Positions 28,251 through 38,967 of a DNA stretch of 64,000 bases are shown here, one piece after another. The notes beneath the pieces are model-generated. The model was given only the letters and a program-made list of their open reading frames with translations. It was not told where the DNA came from and ran no database searches. The DNA is taken from assembly GCA_947172415.1 (NCBI GenBank), contig OX359190.1, positions 6,882,001 to 6,946,000 on the forward strand, written 5' to 3'. The first letter of the stretch is position 1. Every line of letters begins with the position of its first letter. The stretch comes from Chondrosia reniformis (lineage: Eukaryota > Porifera > Demospongiae > Chondrillida > Chondrillidae). The translations under genes and the position numbers were made by a program.

Positions 28251-28520
28251 ATGAGTTTGATTCAATTAAATTATTCAAGCGAACTACATGTTCTGGCAGT
28301 GTATATGGAACTCGTTACAACAAATGGTCCAATTCAGCGTAGCAAATATCTAGTCAGGTCTTGTAAACTAAGTCAGACTTTGAAATGCATCCAACTCGCT
28401 AGGTTGAAAATAGTGCCTAAGTGGTATTATCTTTTAGCTTTCAGAGACCCTCTCCCTAAGTCTCTTTGTTTAGAATACTGCGACACAGTTGGGTTATATG
28501 TAAAACCTCGCCCAAACTAG
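28251..28520 (+). CDS. Hypothetical 89-residue ORF
   Basis: ATG at 28251 to TAG at 28518. The product begins MSLIQLNYSSELHVLAVY and contains LARLKIVPKWYYLLAF; it looks helical. It lies upstream, on the same strand, of kelch-like, GTPase-like and CARD-like remnants and could be the first exon of that decayed gene. No family recognised; it may not be expressed. Confidence 0.3.
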   Translation: MSLIQLNYSSELHVLAVYMELVTTNGPIQRSKYLVRSCKLSQTLKCIQLARLKIVPKWYYLLAFRDPLPKSLCLEYCDTVGLYVKPRPN

Positions 28521-28844
28521 CTAGCGAAATGCAACCTTAATTCGTAGGCTTCTAAGGAACACTCTAGAAAGCAAAGTACGCCGCTCATCCAAATAGCGGC
28601 AGAATTTTAACGGGTGCATGTTGAGGAGATTCAGATTTAATAGACTATTAGACAGTAAACACTGAAATGACTCTTTACATTCTGTTAAGTTGGACTTTGT
28701 ACAAACAGACTGCATGATTTACAGACTAACTCAAAGATTTTTTGTAATAAACTGCTACTGAAAACTTATATATCTGTGTGTGCTAAGTTATCAAGCAGAC
28801 ACACTTCAATCAGTAAATGTTTCTTTAATCTCAATTAGGTTTTC

Positions 28845-29990
28845 TGCAGTGACCTTATCACAGCTGGAGGAGGTTTTATCTGGCCCATTTTCTCAAATCC
28901 ACAAATATCCCAGAAATGTTGTTTGGAACATACTATGCTAAAGCCCTTGTGCATCTTCAAAGTGTATTCGTCTATGGAGGATATCCATCTACACATGTTC
29001 AAGTTTACGATGTTTAAATCACTAAATGGTCAATGCTACCTCCACCTCCTCATTCTCACAGTGGAGCAGCCATCATAGGAAAACAGTTTACTTTAATAGG
29101 AGGTAGAGACACTGATTACACAAACAAGCTACAGACGTGGACAGGCAAAGAATGGAAAGTACTATGTCCTCCAATGCACACCGCCTGATACAATCCAGGT
29201 GTTCTTGCAATTGGAGACTTAGTAATTGTGTCTGGAGGAGAAGGAGCAGATGGCAGACAAGTATATAGACACAATTGAATTCCTGGATATTAACAAAAAA
29301 GTGGTTACTGTTGAATCTGAAACTTCCTGAACCATTAGTAACACACCACATGTTTTTTGTGCCATTGGTTAAGATGGCCCCTCGCACTGGAAATAGGCTG
29401 GGTCTTGATTATCAGCTTGTACTGATGAAGAGAATCACCACTGATTAAGAATGTACACCAAATATTAGTTGTAGTTGGCTTAAGAGGGAGAGCATGAGGG
29501 GGGCATTGCTGTGGCAGTTGTAGCTCAGTGGCAGAGCAACTGGTGGTCATAACCAGCTGTCCTGGGTTCAATTCCCAGCAATTGCTTCTTTCGTGTTTTC
29601 CCTCTTTATGATGTTTGAATGATTATTACTTGTGGTTTGATTATCACATCGATTATTCATGTCATTGTGTGGTAATACATTTACATCTACAACTGGGACA
29701 TTGGATTTTTTTGGAGAATGATTAAGAAGAATTTTATGGCTTCACTTACCAATAATGATGTACATCACTGGGAACAGCTCGAGAATGCACCAGAGGGCAG
29801 TTAACTATTACAATACAGCACCCTACCAGTCCTAGTAGGTCAAAACGGAATCTTCATTTTCGAAAAGTGGACATGAATTAGTGAAGAAACGTCTGACAGC
29901 ACTTCTGTGGCTTCCCTCAACAAAACAACATTTCTCACATTTGGAGGAGTATTTCAGACAAGAGCTGTACAGTATGATATTGCAGTTAAG
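28845..29990 (+). pseudogene. Kelch-repeat remnant, interrupted by a tRNA-like sequence
   Basis: In one frame with stops: FVYGGYPSTHVQVYDV, KWSMLPPPPHSHSGAAIIG, FTLIGGRDTDYTN and VIVSGGEGADGRQVYRH, the GG-x-W/Y rhythm of kelch beta-propeller blades. A further blade-like piece, LTFGGVFQTRAVQYDI, lies at 29,935-29,985. In-frame stops fall at about 29013, 29187 and 29276. An acceptor-like TCAATTAG precedes it at 28831-28838. About 29450-29720 is a foreign insertion with the tRNA-like unit. Read as a pseudogene. Confidence 0.7.
29515..29588 (+). tRNA. tRNA-like sequence (tRNA pseudogene or SINE head)
   Basis: A cloverleaf can be drawn: acceptor GCAGTTG/CAATTGC, D arm GCTC/GAGC, anticodon stem CTGGT/ACCAG, T arm CTGGG/CCCAG with TTCAATT loop. 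Box A (TAGCTCAGTGG) and box B (GGTTCAATTCC) promoter motifs are both good. The 7-base anticodon loop GGTCATA lacks U33 in normal register; a CAT triplet is present but shifted. That and its position inside a broken kelch gene suggest a tRNA-derived repeat rather than a working tRNA. Confidence 0.6.
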
Positions 29991-30499
29991 GTTAGTAAAC
30001 TTATATAAGTATTACAAGTCTTGTTAACATTCGTTGCTCTTCGCGTGCACTTTCTCCTTCAAATAGAAACATTAGAAGGTTTTATTTCCTTTATTAGAGT
30101 AACCTAACTTGTGCGCTCAGTGTACACGAAGCGCGTGTCAATATTTACAAGACTTGTATTGCTTTAAGGTTCTCCTACGAGTGTGTTCTACGAAGGCTCT
30201 CACGAATTTAAGTGTTAACTTGTTTCCACTAACGAAGACTGATAAATCTTCTTGCTCTTTATATTTGAAGTGAGAAATTAGAGGAAAAGAGTTGGAAATA
30301 TTATCCGCTGTAGTTAAACTGTTTATTATCGCGTGCTATGTACATATGTTAATTTCTCATCCTGTGTAGGTTCGTGTGATTAGTTATAAGATGTTAGTAG
30401 TAGTGAAATGTTGGTTAATAAACTGCTTCCTAACACAACGAGAGTTAGCTGCTAGGCATGGAAGCTTCCCAGCCTACCATTTTGTTAATAATTCTAAGC

Positions 30500-31045
30500 C
30501 TAATTTTTGGGGGCGCCTGGCGCCCCTATGTTCTTTTCAGAAATTATGTTAACATAATAACTAGGCGTGAACGCAGTTCAGACCCTCGCTGCCATCCATT
30601 TTGAAATGTAACATGATATATCGTTTAAGTATAAATATGGAAGTCAATATGGCTGCTCGTTTTGAGTGTCCCGAAGAGAAATTAGTAGTCCCCACTATTC
30701 CTGTAAGTGAATCGAACGATGTTTTCCACACGAAAGTTCAAGCTATGTAGCTATTCCTAATAACATAAACCTCTAATTACATATATAATATAATGTATGT
30801 ACATACATGGGCACTTTAATAATAATAAAAATAAATAATAATATATGTAGATATGATATATAATCCATAGACACCGTCAGTAGTTTGCATGCTTATAATA
30901 TTACGTATTTGTAAATTAAATTCAATGCTGCTACATGCATGGAGCAGGTATGACAGAACTAGCTGGAAGCTGCCGTATCAATAATTTGAAATTTGACTTA
31001 ACATTGCATACCTTTGCTAAAGTACTTCTTCCATTCCAATTACAG
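30500..31045. other. Noncoding region with GGGGCGCC hairpin
   Basis: Starts with the GC-rich palindrome GGGGCGCCTGGCGCCCC (30507-30525), followed by TATGTTCTTTTCAGAAATT as in the other family copies. The rest is AT-rich without recognisable coding sequence. Confidence 0.45.
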
Positions 31046-31231
31046 TACCATTGCTATCATGGATTTGAGATTTAGTTTAATATGTGTTTATTCATAGAAT
31101 GACTGTTTATAATATAATACTCACTTAAACAAATTTTGAAGTATTTGAAGTATTCACTATTCTCACCAATTAAGTCATTCTATGAATAAACACATATTAA
31201 ACTAAATCTCAAATCCATGATAGCAATGGTA
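31046..31231. mobile_element. Fold-back element with 59 bp perfect inverted repeats
   Basis: Arms 31046-31104 (TACCATTGCTATCATGGATT...) and 31173-31231 are exact reverse complements around a 68 bp AT-rich loop. No coding capacity. Consistent with a young MITE or a local inverted duplication; clear target duplications were not found. Confidence 0.75.
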
Positions 31232-31551
31232 GCAAGAGTTAGCAAACTATATTAGAAAGGTCGAGACACTCTCATGAAGTGTTACTAAATTAACCTGAGC
31301 ACATCACTTTTACGTTTGGATGCATCATCCATTGCAGCTAACATGAAATATAGAAATAGAATGTTTTTGTTAGCCTTATCACATGACCACTGTCTGTTTT
31401 TCTACATGTGCTAGTCACTAGCTGTTTTATATGTACGTATATAAGAGTCCAAACAGTAATCCACTTGTTTGAGCATACTTTTACTTTATGTTGTCATCCT
31501 ACAATTATGTGTCAAAACAAAAATTGTGAGCACTGGTTTGTACATTGTACA

Positions 31552-32356
31552 GGTTCCTAAGTGGTATCAAGAAGCCATAGAAGGACATGGTTCAGTTGAG
31601 GTGAACATTAGCCATGCAATCATCACAGGAGGCTCGCGGGTTGGTAAAACCTCACTGAAGCACTACCTGCTCCACAACACAGCAAGAGAAGACAAAACTA
31701 GCACTGGAGTGCTGGAAGCTCCTGAAGTGGCCACCATTACTGGGGACAGAGTAGGCACAACAGATCATAGGCTGGAGGTAGGCCAGGGGAAGGTAGAGGA
31801 GTGTAGCTTCACAAAAGATATTGCTGCTGGGTCCCTTTGGAAAGTGATGGATGATGAAGAGATGGGCCAGCTCATTTCATTGGCAGATATGAAAGTAAAT
31901 GAAAAGTTTCCAATTATAGCTACAAGAAACACCAGCCACTGAAGTTGAAAGTCCATTCAAACCAAGCGAAAATCTAACCGTAACCCAACAACCGGAAGGC
32001 CTTCTCAGGAGATTCTGGAAAGGAGTGAAGAAACTGTTCAAAGAAGACCAGCAAATGGAACAACTGTGCAGTCAGTTCCCAATCCACTTCCACCTCCTAG
32101 CACCCAAGACCCTCTCAGTGACAATTCCCTACAACATGAGGACCCTTTAGAATTGCTGGAGCAAGCCAGGTACAACTTCTTGCAGAAGCACAAACTATCC
32201 ACTGAGGCCCAATTCGTTGAAAAGCAGTGTACGTTCATTTACCTCCTGGACACAGGAGGCCAGCCCTCCTTTCAGAATGTCCTTCCACTCCTACTAGATT
32301 TTCCCTGCACCTTTGTACATGTCTTTAAAGCTTCAGAGAGGTTGACAGATCCATAG
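31552..32356 (+). pseudogene. P-loop GTPase-like domain, frameshifted
   Basis: An acceptor-like TTGTACAG precedes VPKWYQEAIEGHGSVEV. Then IITGGSRVGKTSLKHYLLHN is a Walker A/G1 motif. A frame change near 31940 leads to a Lys-rich stretch, then FIYLLDTGGQPSFQNVLPLL at about 32235-32295, a DxxG-type G3 motif like those in Roc/ROCO-type and NLR-associated GTPases. Stops interrupt it after 32356 (NKxD-type motif not found). It looks like a dead GTPase exon. Confidence 0.7.
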
Positions 32357-32760
32357 ATCAGTGCTTACTGTCAAGATGGAGTCACTGAAGAGAAGAATGC
32401 CAACAGCCTACTTTAGAGGATGGTGCATGTCATTTGCTGTTACTGTGAGGGCTCCACTTTGCATCTTCTGCGATTAAAAGATGGCAACCAGAGAAGGGGT
32501 CTGTGTACCAGACTGAATAAGGTGAAGTCATTATCTCCAAGAGAGCAGTTTGGGTTGCTAAGGAACAGGACAGTAACACCAATGTAAGTTTGCATAATAT
32601 TATGTATTCAACAAAATAGTCCCTTATCAGAAATGTAAAAATTATTGACTGTATATTTTTATATTCTAATCTTGGTGCTACTGACTCTATTTAAAATGTT
32701 TTTATTGTTATTCTTTCGACACAAGTAATTTATTGATTTTTATATCTTCTTCTGTATAGT

Positions 32761-33314
32761 TGAACGTGGCTGGTAAAGTGAAATTTGATGGAGACCAGTT
32801 TCTTCTCTATAAAGACCAGTCTACCTGTACCGGAGGACCTGAAGTTGTTAGACAGCCAACACCATCTAACAACTCAGGAGAGTGTGATGGTTAGTGCATA
32901 ATCACTGTACCACTAAAATGTGAACCAGATTATGTCAGTTAACTGTCTTGTGATGTTGTAATGATTGTTCATGTTATTTCATGTATTGTATAGATGTTTC
33001 GGACAATTGGAAAGAAATAATACAATCCAAACACGTGCTGGGTCTACCTGTTGGGCAACCTATCTGTTGACAAGATAGTGGATCACCTCTACCAGGGAGT
33101 GGATGGAAAGCCACTAATCACTTTAGAGGTATATCAGGAGATTGGGAAGGCAAAGAACATAATGGAGGTAAACAAGATCTTCCTTCTCCACCTGTTGACC
33201 ACTGGTACAGTGGAGAGCTTGTATCTATTTGGTAAAGTACTCCAGCAGATATCAGATGACTATCCGATTCATGAAGAAATTCTTGAGAAACTGAAAAAGG
33301 ATTTCACAATTTAA
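32761..33314 (+). pseudogene. CARD (death-fold) domain exons, frameshifted
   Basis: Exon-like pieces follow good acceptors: 32761-32890 (LNVAGKVKFDGDQFLLYKDQ...) and 32994-33314. The second reads DVSDNWKEIIQSKHVLGL, shifts frame near 33045, then continues NLSVDKIVDHLYQGVDGKPL, EIGKAKNIMEVNKIFLLHLL and FGKVLQQISDDYPIHEEILE to a stop at 33312. The order of helices and the spacing match CARD domains. CARD is an adaptor fold for caspase and NLR signalling. With the GTPase to the left it suggests one decayed immune-type gene. Confidence 0.65.
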
Positions 33315-33529
33315 CTTACGTATTTTTCCATTTATAGACTTTTATATATAGCTTAACAACTCTTAAGTATTTCGTATTTTGTATATTACATGTACCTAAG
33401 TATGTGTATTATTTGTAAATTTTTATATTTTAAAACTGGGACAATAGTTAATGTTATAATTTAATAATTGTTTTCATTGAAATTTATAAAGTAAAATAAA
33501 TGATGAAATTAGAAGTAGGAAGGGCCAGT

Positions 33530-34470
33530 GTTGCAACACGGAATTGCATATCAGAGAGTACTGCAGTACTCTAAGTAGGGATGGCCAAAAAAACATTAAT
33601 GCCCTATTCAATGTATTATCAATTAACACCTCATAAATCAACAACCATGGGATTTTCGTTCGTATTCGAGTGTTTGCAGTCGTTTTTGCATGCTTTTCTA
33701 AACGCCAAAACATGTTTCGATGTGCTACAAACTTTGCAAAGTGGTTAAACTGAAATAGGCCAAATTCTGAAATTCCTCATTTTTTCTTCTTTTTTCAAAT
33801 GAGCTAGCGCTAACATGCGAACTTACGCTGGTACATACAAATACTAAATCGTGATGAATGTTTCCGGACTAGAGAATAGGCTAACCTAGATTTCAACGCG
33901 CTCCATCCGAAGCGTGTTACTTTTGAATTTAGGGCCTCCTCAACGCCATTTTATAAATAAGTTTCAACATCTCTGTATATCATAGAGTACGGTATATCAT
34001 AGAGTACGGTAGTACTCTATAAGTAGGGATGGCCGAAAAAAAACATGGCCGCCCTATTCAATGTATTATCAATTAACACCTCATAAATCAACAACGTTCA
34101 GATTTTCGGTTGCATTCGTGTGTTTGCAGTCGTTTTTGCATGCTTTTCTAAACGCCTAAATATGTTACGATGCTCTACAACCTTCGCAAAGTGGTTAAAC
34201 CGAAATAGGCCAAATTCTGCAATTCCTCATTTTTTCTTCTTCTTCTTCTTCTTCTTCTTCTTCTTCTTCTTTTTTCAAATGAGCTAGCGCTAACATGCGA
34301 ACTTACGCAGGTACATACAAATACTAAATCGTCATGAATGTTTCCGAACTAGGGAATAGGCTACCCTAGATTTCAACGCGCTCCAACCGAAGCGTGTTAC
34401 TTTTGAAAGTGCCAAATTTAGAGCCTCTTTGAACGCCATTTTTTAATTAAGTTTCAAATTCTCTCTATAT
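33530..34470 (+). repeat. Two tandem copies of the GTAGGGATGGC family
   Basis: 33530-33975 and 34013-34470 share TACTCTAAGTAGGGATGGCC-like starts, CAATTAACACCTCATAAATC, TTTGCATGCTTTTCTAAACG, GAGCTAGCGCTAACATGCGA and CAACGCGCTCC blocks. A (TTC)n tract of about 36 bp lies at 34236-34272 in the second copy only. A duplicated ATCATAGAGTACGGTA lies between them (33980-34010). No coding capacity. Confidence 0.75.
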
Positions 34471-34475
34471 AAAAT

Positions 34476-35815
34476 AAGTAACCCGAATGAGTAATATTTG
34501 TGGTACTGCCGTTACCCGCGATCGAATTTCTTAGTCGCTTTGCAGGGCCTATATACAGTCGTATTCTTAACGATTATGGACCCTTTAATATCCTAAACTG
34601 AATGTTAAAGAACGGTAGAAAACATCCTATCAAATTTGGGATCTTTTCAGACGCCATTTTTTAATTTAGAGCTCTCTATTATATCGTCTATTCTGCTACT
34701 TTATTTCGAGTTTTCGCCAAGAAAACTTTCAAAACAAATATTAACAAGAAAAAAGGAGCAATACAAGTTAAATAAAAACATTCAAAAATGAAGTTAAAAG
34801 TAGGGATGGCACTATAACAGTGATTGGCACATCTAGAAAAAGTAACGAAACAAGAAAGTGATCATCTGGTAAGGCTAACATTGCAGAAGTGGCATACTGA
34901 AACTTAACTATACACATCACTTCTATGTTTGGGCGCATCGATCCCTACTTCTAGTATATCCATGATGCGCCCAAACATAGAAGTGATGTGTATAGTTAAG
35001 TTTCAGTATGCCACTTCTGCAATGTTAGCCTTACCAGATGATCACTTTCTTGTTTCGTTACTTTTTCTAGATGTGCCAATCACTGTTATAGTGCCATCCC
35101 TACTTTTAACTTCATTTTTGAATGTTTTTATTTAAAATAAGTAACTCGAGTTAGAAATATTTGTGGCACTGCCGCCACCCGTGATCGAATTTCTTAGTCG
35201 CTTTGCTGGGCCTATATACAGTCGTATTCTTAACGATTATGGACCCTTTAAATCCTAAACTGAATGTTAAAGAACGGTAGAAAACTTACTTAACAAATTT
35301 GGGATCTTTTCGGACGCCATTTTTTAATTTAGAGCTTTCTATTATATCGTCTATTCTGCCACTTTATTCTAATTTTCGCCAAGAAAACTTTCGAAACAAA
35401 TATTAACAAGAAAAAGGGGCAATACAAGTTATTAAATAAAAACATTCAAAAATGAAGTTAAAAGTAGGGAAGGCACTATAACAGTGATTGGCACATCAAG
35501 AAAAAGTAATGAAACAAGAAAGTGATCATATGTCAGGGCTAACATTAATTGCAGAAGTAGCATACTGAAACTTAATTATACACATCACTTCTATGTTTGG
35601 GTGCATCATGTATATACTAGAAGTAGGGATCGATGTACCCAAACATAGAAGGGATGTGTATAGTTAAGTTTCAATATGCCACTTCTGCAATGTTAGCCTT
35701 ACCATATATATGATCACTTTCTTGTTTCATTACTTTTTCTAGATGTGCCAATCACTGTTATAGTGCCATCCCTACTTTTAACTTCATTTTTGAATGTTTA
35801 TATTTAACTTTAAAT
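34476..35815 (+). repeat. Two-copy tandem repeat of about 655 bp, each ending in an inverted repeat
   Basis: Unit 1 (about 34476-35135) and unit 2 (about 35136-35815) run in parallel: AAAATAAGTAACYCGAATKA, GATCGAATTTCTTAGTCGC, GTCGTATTCTTAACGATTAT, TTTTCGCCAAGAAAACTTTC, then an inverted repeat. Unit 1 has identical-looking arms; unit 2 has diverged arms (about 35440-35620 against 35630-35805). Confidence 0.75.
34768..35135. repeat. 172 bp inverted repeat, arms apparently identical
   Basis: Left arm 34768-34939 and right arm 34964-35135 are each 172 bp and complementary at every base I compared, with a 24 bp spacer. Each arm carries AGTAGGGATGGCACTATAAC and AGAAGTGATGTGTATAG (or complement). 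The same arm sequence occurs singly at 25,870-26,010 and, diverged, near 47,160-47,330. Confidence 0.85.
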
Positions 35816-36237
35816 ATATATATTTACTCACCCTATTTGTTGTATGCAACCACACCCACATACACCACACCAAACACTCAGTATTATCGCTTATATGATA
35901 CACCAACTCCGACTCACCTCGGTGCTTGTATGTGGCTGTCTGGGAAGTGCGGCCTGATAGCTTTAAGTGGCGATGGCTTAATGCGCCCAGGCAGCTGGGC
36001 AATGTACCTGCATGGGGGGACTGCCTGGTAGCCTTATGTGTTGATGCTTTATACGTGTCCAGGTATAGCCCTGAGCCCCTTAACCACTTTTGGTTGCTTT
36101 TTATACATTCACAGAATGCATGGGCCATCTAATAATAGTAATAATAATAATAATAGTATATATATATATATATATACAATCATTATATTACTTAATTGTA
36201 CATATATAGATATAGGACTATAACACTGTTATTAAGG

Positions 36238-37345
36238 TTTGACTGGAGTGTACATGTAACAGTGGTGGATTTAGTGGGGTGCTCTGGGTGCTGAAACACC
36301 TCCTCTGGATTTGAGTTTGTCATATAGTCATGCAGGGTGACACTCTCTGGTTGGGACTAGAGTAGGATACCTAGGCCATCATAAAAATTGAAGGAAATTT
36401 GTGGTAGCAGTGCAAGGTTCCTCATTGTGGGTAGGTCCAACAAATCTGATTGGTCCACACGGTGAAATTTGGTTAACCAGAGAGCTCTTTAATGAAGTAT
36501 GAACACATTTGTTTCAATACTTTAGAACCTTTACATTATGAATGACGCATTAATGCATACTATAATACAATATACACACAATATAGTTTTAATAGTATCC
36601 ATCACGTCTTGGTAGTAGCTTCCACTTACTTACTGATAGTCAGCCACAAGTGATTACTTTCTGTAACAATTAATGGATAAAAACTAAGACTATTCAATTC
36701 ATCTTTAGTATATACACCTCACTGTCAGTCCTCAACAAGAGGACCACAGGTTGTTCATTTTGTGGACAAGTGAAAATATGTATAGGGGTAGCACTCGAAA
36801 CACTTCTTATACAACTTTAACCATTTTGAAAAATCAATAGCTCTCACTCAGCAGGTCATGCACTTTTGGTGCATCTGTAAACTAATAAGAATAAGGAATG
36901 AATCTAAAATTATGTTGGCAGTAATATAATTAAGAGTATGCACATTTGTGCGAGCGTGTGTGTAATTCTAAGGAAAAGCTCAACCCTTCATTCTGCATGA
37001 TTAAGCATGTATGAAGTTCATGCAAAAATTTCATGTTTATTCAGAAGGATGAGTTGGCTGCATGGGTAAAGATCTACTGCACTGTTAAAACACAGGTGTG
37101 TATATATACAATCCACCATTTGATTGTATACACACCAATTAATACTTCAATCCATTGGTGGTGAATATTTTCGGTGTATATTATACACTACATGGTAGAT
37201 ACATTTAATCCACCACTGGTGGGTCGAATATGGGTGCGTATAAACCAAATAATGGTGGTTTGTACATCTTGACATCATCATTGCTAGCCCCAATGATATA
37301 CCGTATATTTGGCAGAACTAGTCTTGCCCATTTGTAATCAGTTAT
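36238..37345. repeat. Repeat block of the 36-60 kb duplication field, copy A
   Basis: GACTGGAGTGTACATGTAAC with the next kb recurs at 43019, 52302 and 55272. Blocks: GGGTGCTCTGGGTGCTGAAA; TTGGTTAACCAGAGAGCTC; TAATGCATACTATAATACA; CTTACTGATAGTCAGCCACA; CATCTTGACATCATCATTGC. No coding sequence. It lies downstream of (3' to) the minus-strand gene at 37840. Confidence 0.7.
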
Positions 37346-37839
37346 CAAGCTTCAGTAAAAATGAATTCTTTAGAAATGAATATATATTTCAAACCAAGCT
37401 TGCTTCTTTCTGTGATTGCAACAACTATATACTCTATATCTTTTAATAAATGATGGTAGATAGTCAAATGTAACTAAAAATCACATTCAATTTGTTATAT
37501 TAATTGTTGATTTATTAGATTTTAATTGGTTTAAATTGGATAGAGTGCATGTGCATGGGCATGGTGTTTTGGCTATCCCTACTTTATAGAGGGTACTGCT
37601 GTATACATATATATATATATATCAATGTGGTGGTAAAAAATGAATGATGAAGCCACTTAGAATTGAATTCTATATAACCAACTGAAATTTCTAAAACATT
37701 GAATTATTTAGAATTCTTACAGAGCTGCATAACAATTGTACTACATAGTTATAGACTATATGTTATCCTAAAGAATAATTGACCTGCATGTCTATTCTTG
37801 GTATACTAATGCATAATCTGTTACCACTATAAGAACTCT

Positions 37840-38451
37840 TTATTTTGCCGACTCTAGTTTACATTCTACAAAGTTAGTTTCACATGCAGTTACAGCAATA
37901 TCATTGTCCTCAGCTTTATCAAGACATTCTTTCAGCTCATCATCACAATCTCTAGGTTCTTCAGGGACTTGCTCCCTAACCGACTCAAAAATTACTTTTC
38001 CTTCTTCCAGCAATTGTGGGTAAGTGTCAATGTGTTCACCGATTATACATAACAAACCTTCATATTGGCATTCAGTAATGTCATTAAGAGGAATTTCTTC
38101 CTCCTCTTCTTCATTTTCATATACACATTCTCCATAAACTTCAAAACAGTCACGATTCCTTTTAAGTTCTGAGTGTCTCTTTTTGGCTCCCCCACAAAAT
38201 ACTGGCAAGTTACAAAACCTTTCACCATACTTGTAGATTTCAGGTTCTGTCAAAAATGCTAAGGAACATTCAATTGCTTCCTTTTCACATTCTTCAACAG
38301 ATTGATCATGACTTTCCTTACATTCTTCAAATTGTTCTAAACAACCAGTGTCTCTCTTCACGGTCATCTTTGCATGGTGATCAGTTACTGGAGCCCCATT
38401 AGTGATGACATTTGCCCCTAGTAGAGTAAGGAACACTATCATTAACCTCAT
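37840..38451 (-). CDS. Secreted acidic cysteine-rich protein, CX6C family member A
   Basis: Single-exon 203-residue protein. The ORF runs 22 codons further upstream, but the second Met (38451) gives the same length as the two paralogs and places the signal peptide (MRLMIVFLTLLGANVITNGA) at the terminus. The mature part has six CX6C motifs: CLEQFEEC, CEKEAIEC, CFEVYGEC, CQYEGLLC, CDDELKEC, CETNFVEC. They fall into three modules of two. Very acidic, with a run of six Glu (ENEEEEEE). The shared GAKKR(H/Y)S segment lies between modules 1 and 2. Predicted: small helical disulfide-linked hairpins, exported. No known family recognised, and no function is assigned. It diverges clearly from copies B and C. 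Confidence 0.75.
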   Translation of the reverse strand: MRLMIVFLTLLGANVITNGAPVTDHHAKMTVKRDTGCLEQFEECKESHDQSVEECEKEAIECSLAFLTEPEIYKYGERFCNLPVFCGGAKKRHSELKRNRDCFEVYGECVYENEEEEEEIPLNDITECQYEGLLCIIGEHIDTYPQLLEEGKVIFESVREQVPEEPRDCDDELKECLDKAEDNDIAVTACETNFVECKLESAK

Positions 38452-38732
38452 TTTTGTGACTGTTATGAAGATAATATACCTATTGATTTTTTCACTACAG
38501 TATATGTCAAGTTTCAAATGGTAAACTCTTTTATAGAAGAATCTATAACTGTTTTTATATTGTATTATTATAATTAGCTAGTATATATGTATTTAGCCAA
38601 GCATCCTTATTCTGTTCAATGTAGAGCTAAGCTCTTGCTAGTGACTATACTCCAATTTTCTAGGAAAGTGTGGGCAAATGAGGGGAGGAGTTAAGGCTGT
38701 ATGGAGGATATACTATATACAGTGCAAGTTAC

Positions 38733-38967
38733 AAAATATGATTATAGTTACCTTTGGAAAGGGTCATCTTTCGATTTTGGGAGCGTCTAGAGACAGTTTT
38801 TTTAATTGAAAGGAAGACACCTTGAAGACCAACATCAGTCACTGAAGAAGACCCCCATGGTTGAAACGTCTGACAGAAAGAAGAATGAAAAACCGCATCT
38901 CTAGATGCTCCCAAAGTCGAAAGATGACCCTTTCCAAAGATAAGTTCGATGCAGTTAGAAGAAATCC
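38733..38967. mobile_element. Inverted-repeat insertion carrying a hammerhead-like motif
   Basis: Arms 38752-38793 (CTTTGGAAAGGGTCATCTTT...) and about 38897-38939 are close reverse complements. The paralogous locus at about 53666-53690 runs from AGTGCAAGTTAC to GATAGTAAATTAATATAAAT without this sequence, i.e. an empty site, so it is an insertion (TTAC may be the duplicated target). A hammerhead-like core sits at 38838-38874. A diverged relative is at 693-850. Confidence 0.75.
38838..38874 (+). ncRNA. Hammerhead-ribozyme-like motif (short stem III)
   Basis: Order on the plus strand: stem I strand GTCA (38838-38841), core CTGAAGA (38842-38848; fits CUGANGA), hairpin region AGACCCCCATGGTT, GAAA (38863-38866), C-G-T-C ending at 38870, then stem I return TGAC (38871-38874), pairing all four bases with GTCA. 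Predicted cleavage after C38870. Stem II is weak (ACC/GGT with mismatches). Stem III is minimal (ACGT), as in known short-stem-III hammerheads of animal repeats, which may act as dimers. Activity untested. Confidence 0.6.

Noticed and set aside
29888..29905. GAAACGTCTGACAG, identical to the 3' half of the hammerhead-like core at 38863
   Set aside because: It lies in a kelch-like coding remnant and no CTGANGA with stem II precedes it, so the match is probably chance.
38452..38517. 22-codon N-terminal extension of the CX6C gene A
   Set aside because: It would place hydrophilic residues before the signal peptide; the paralogs start at the equivalent of 38451.
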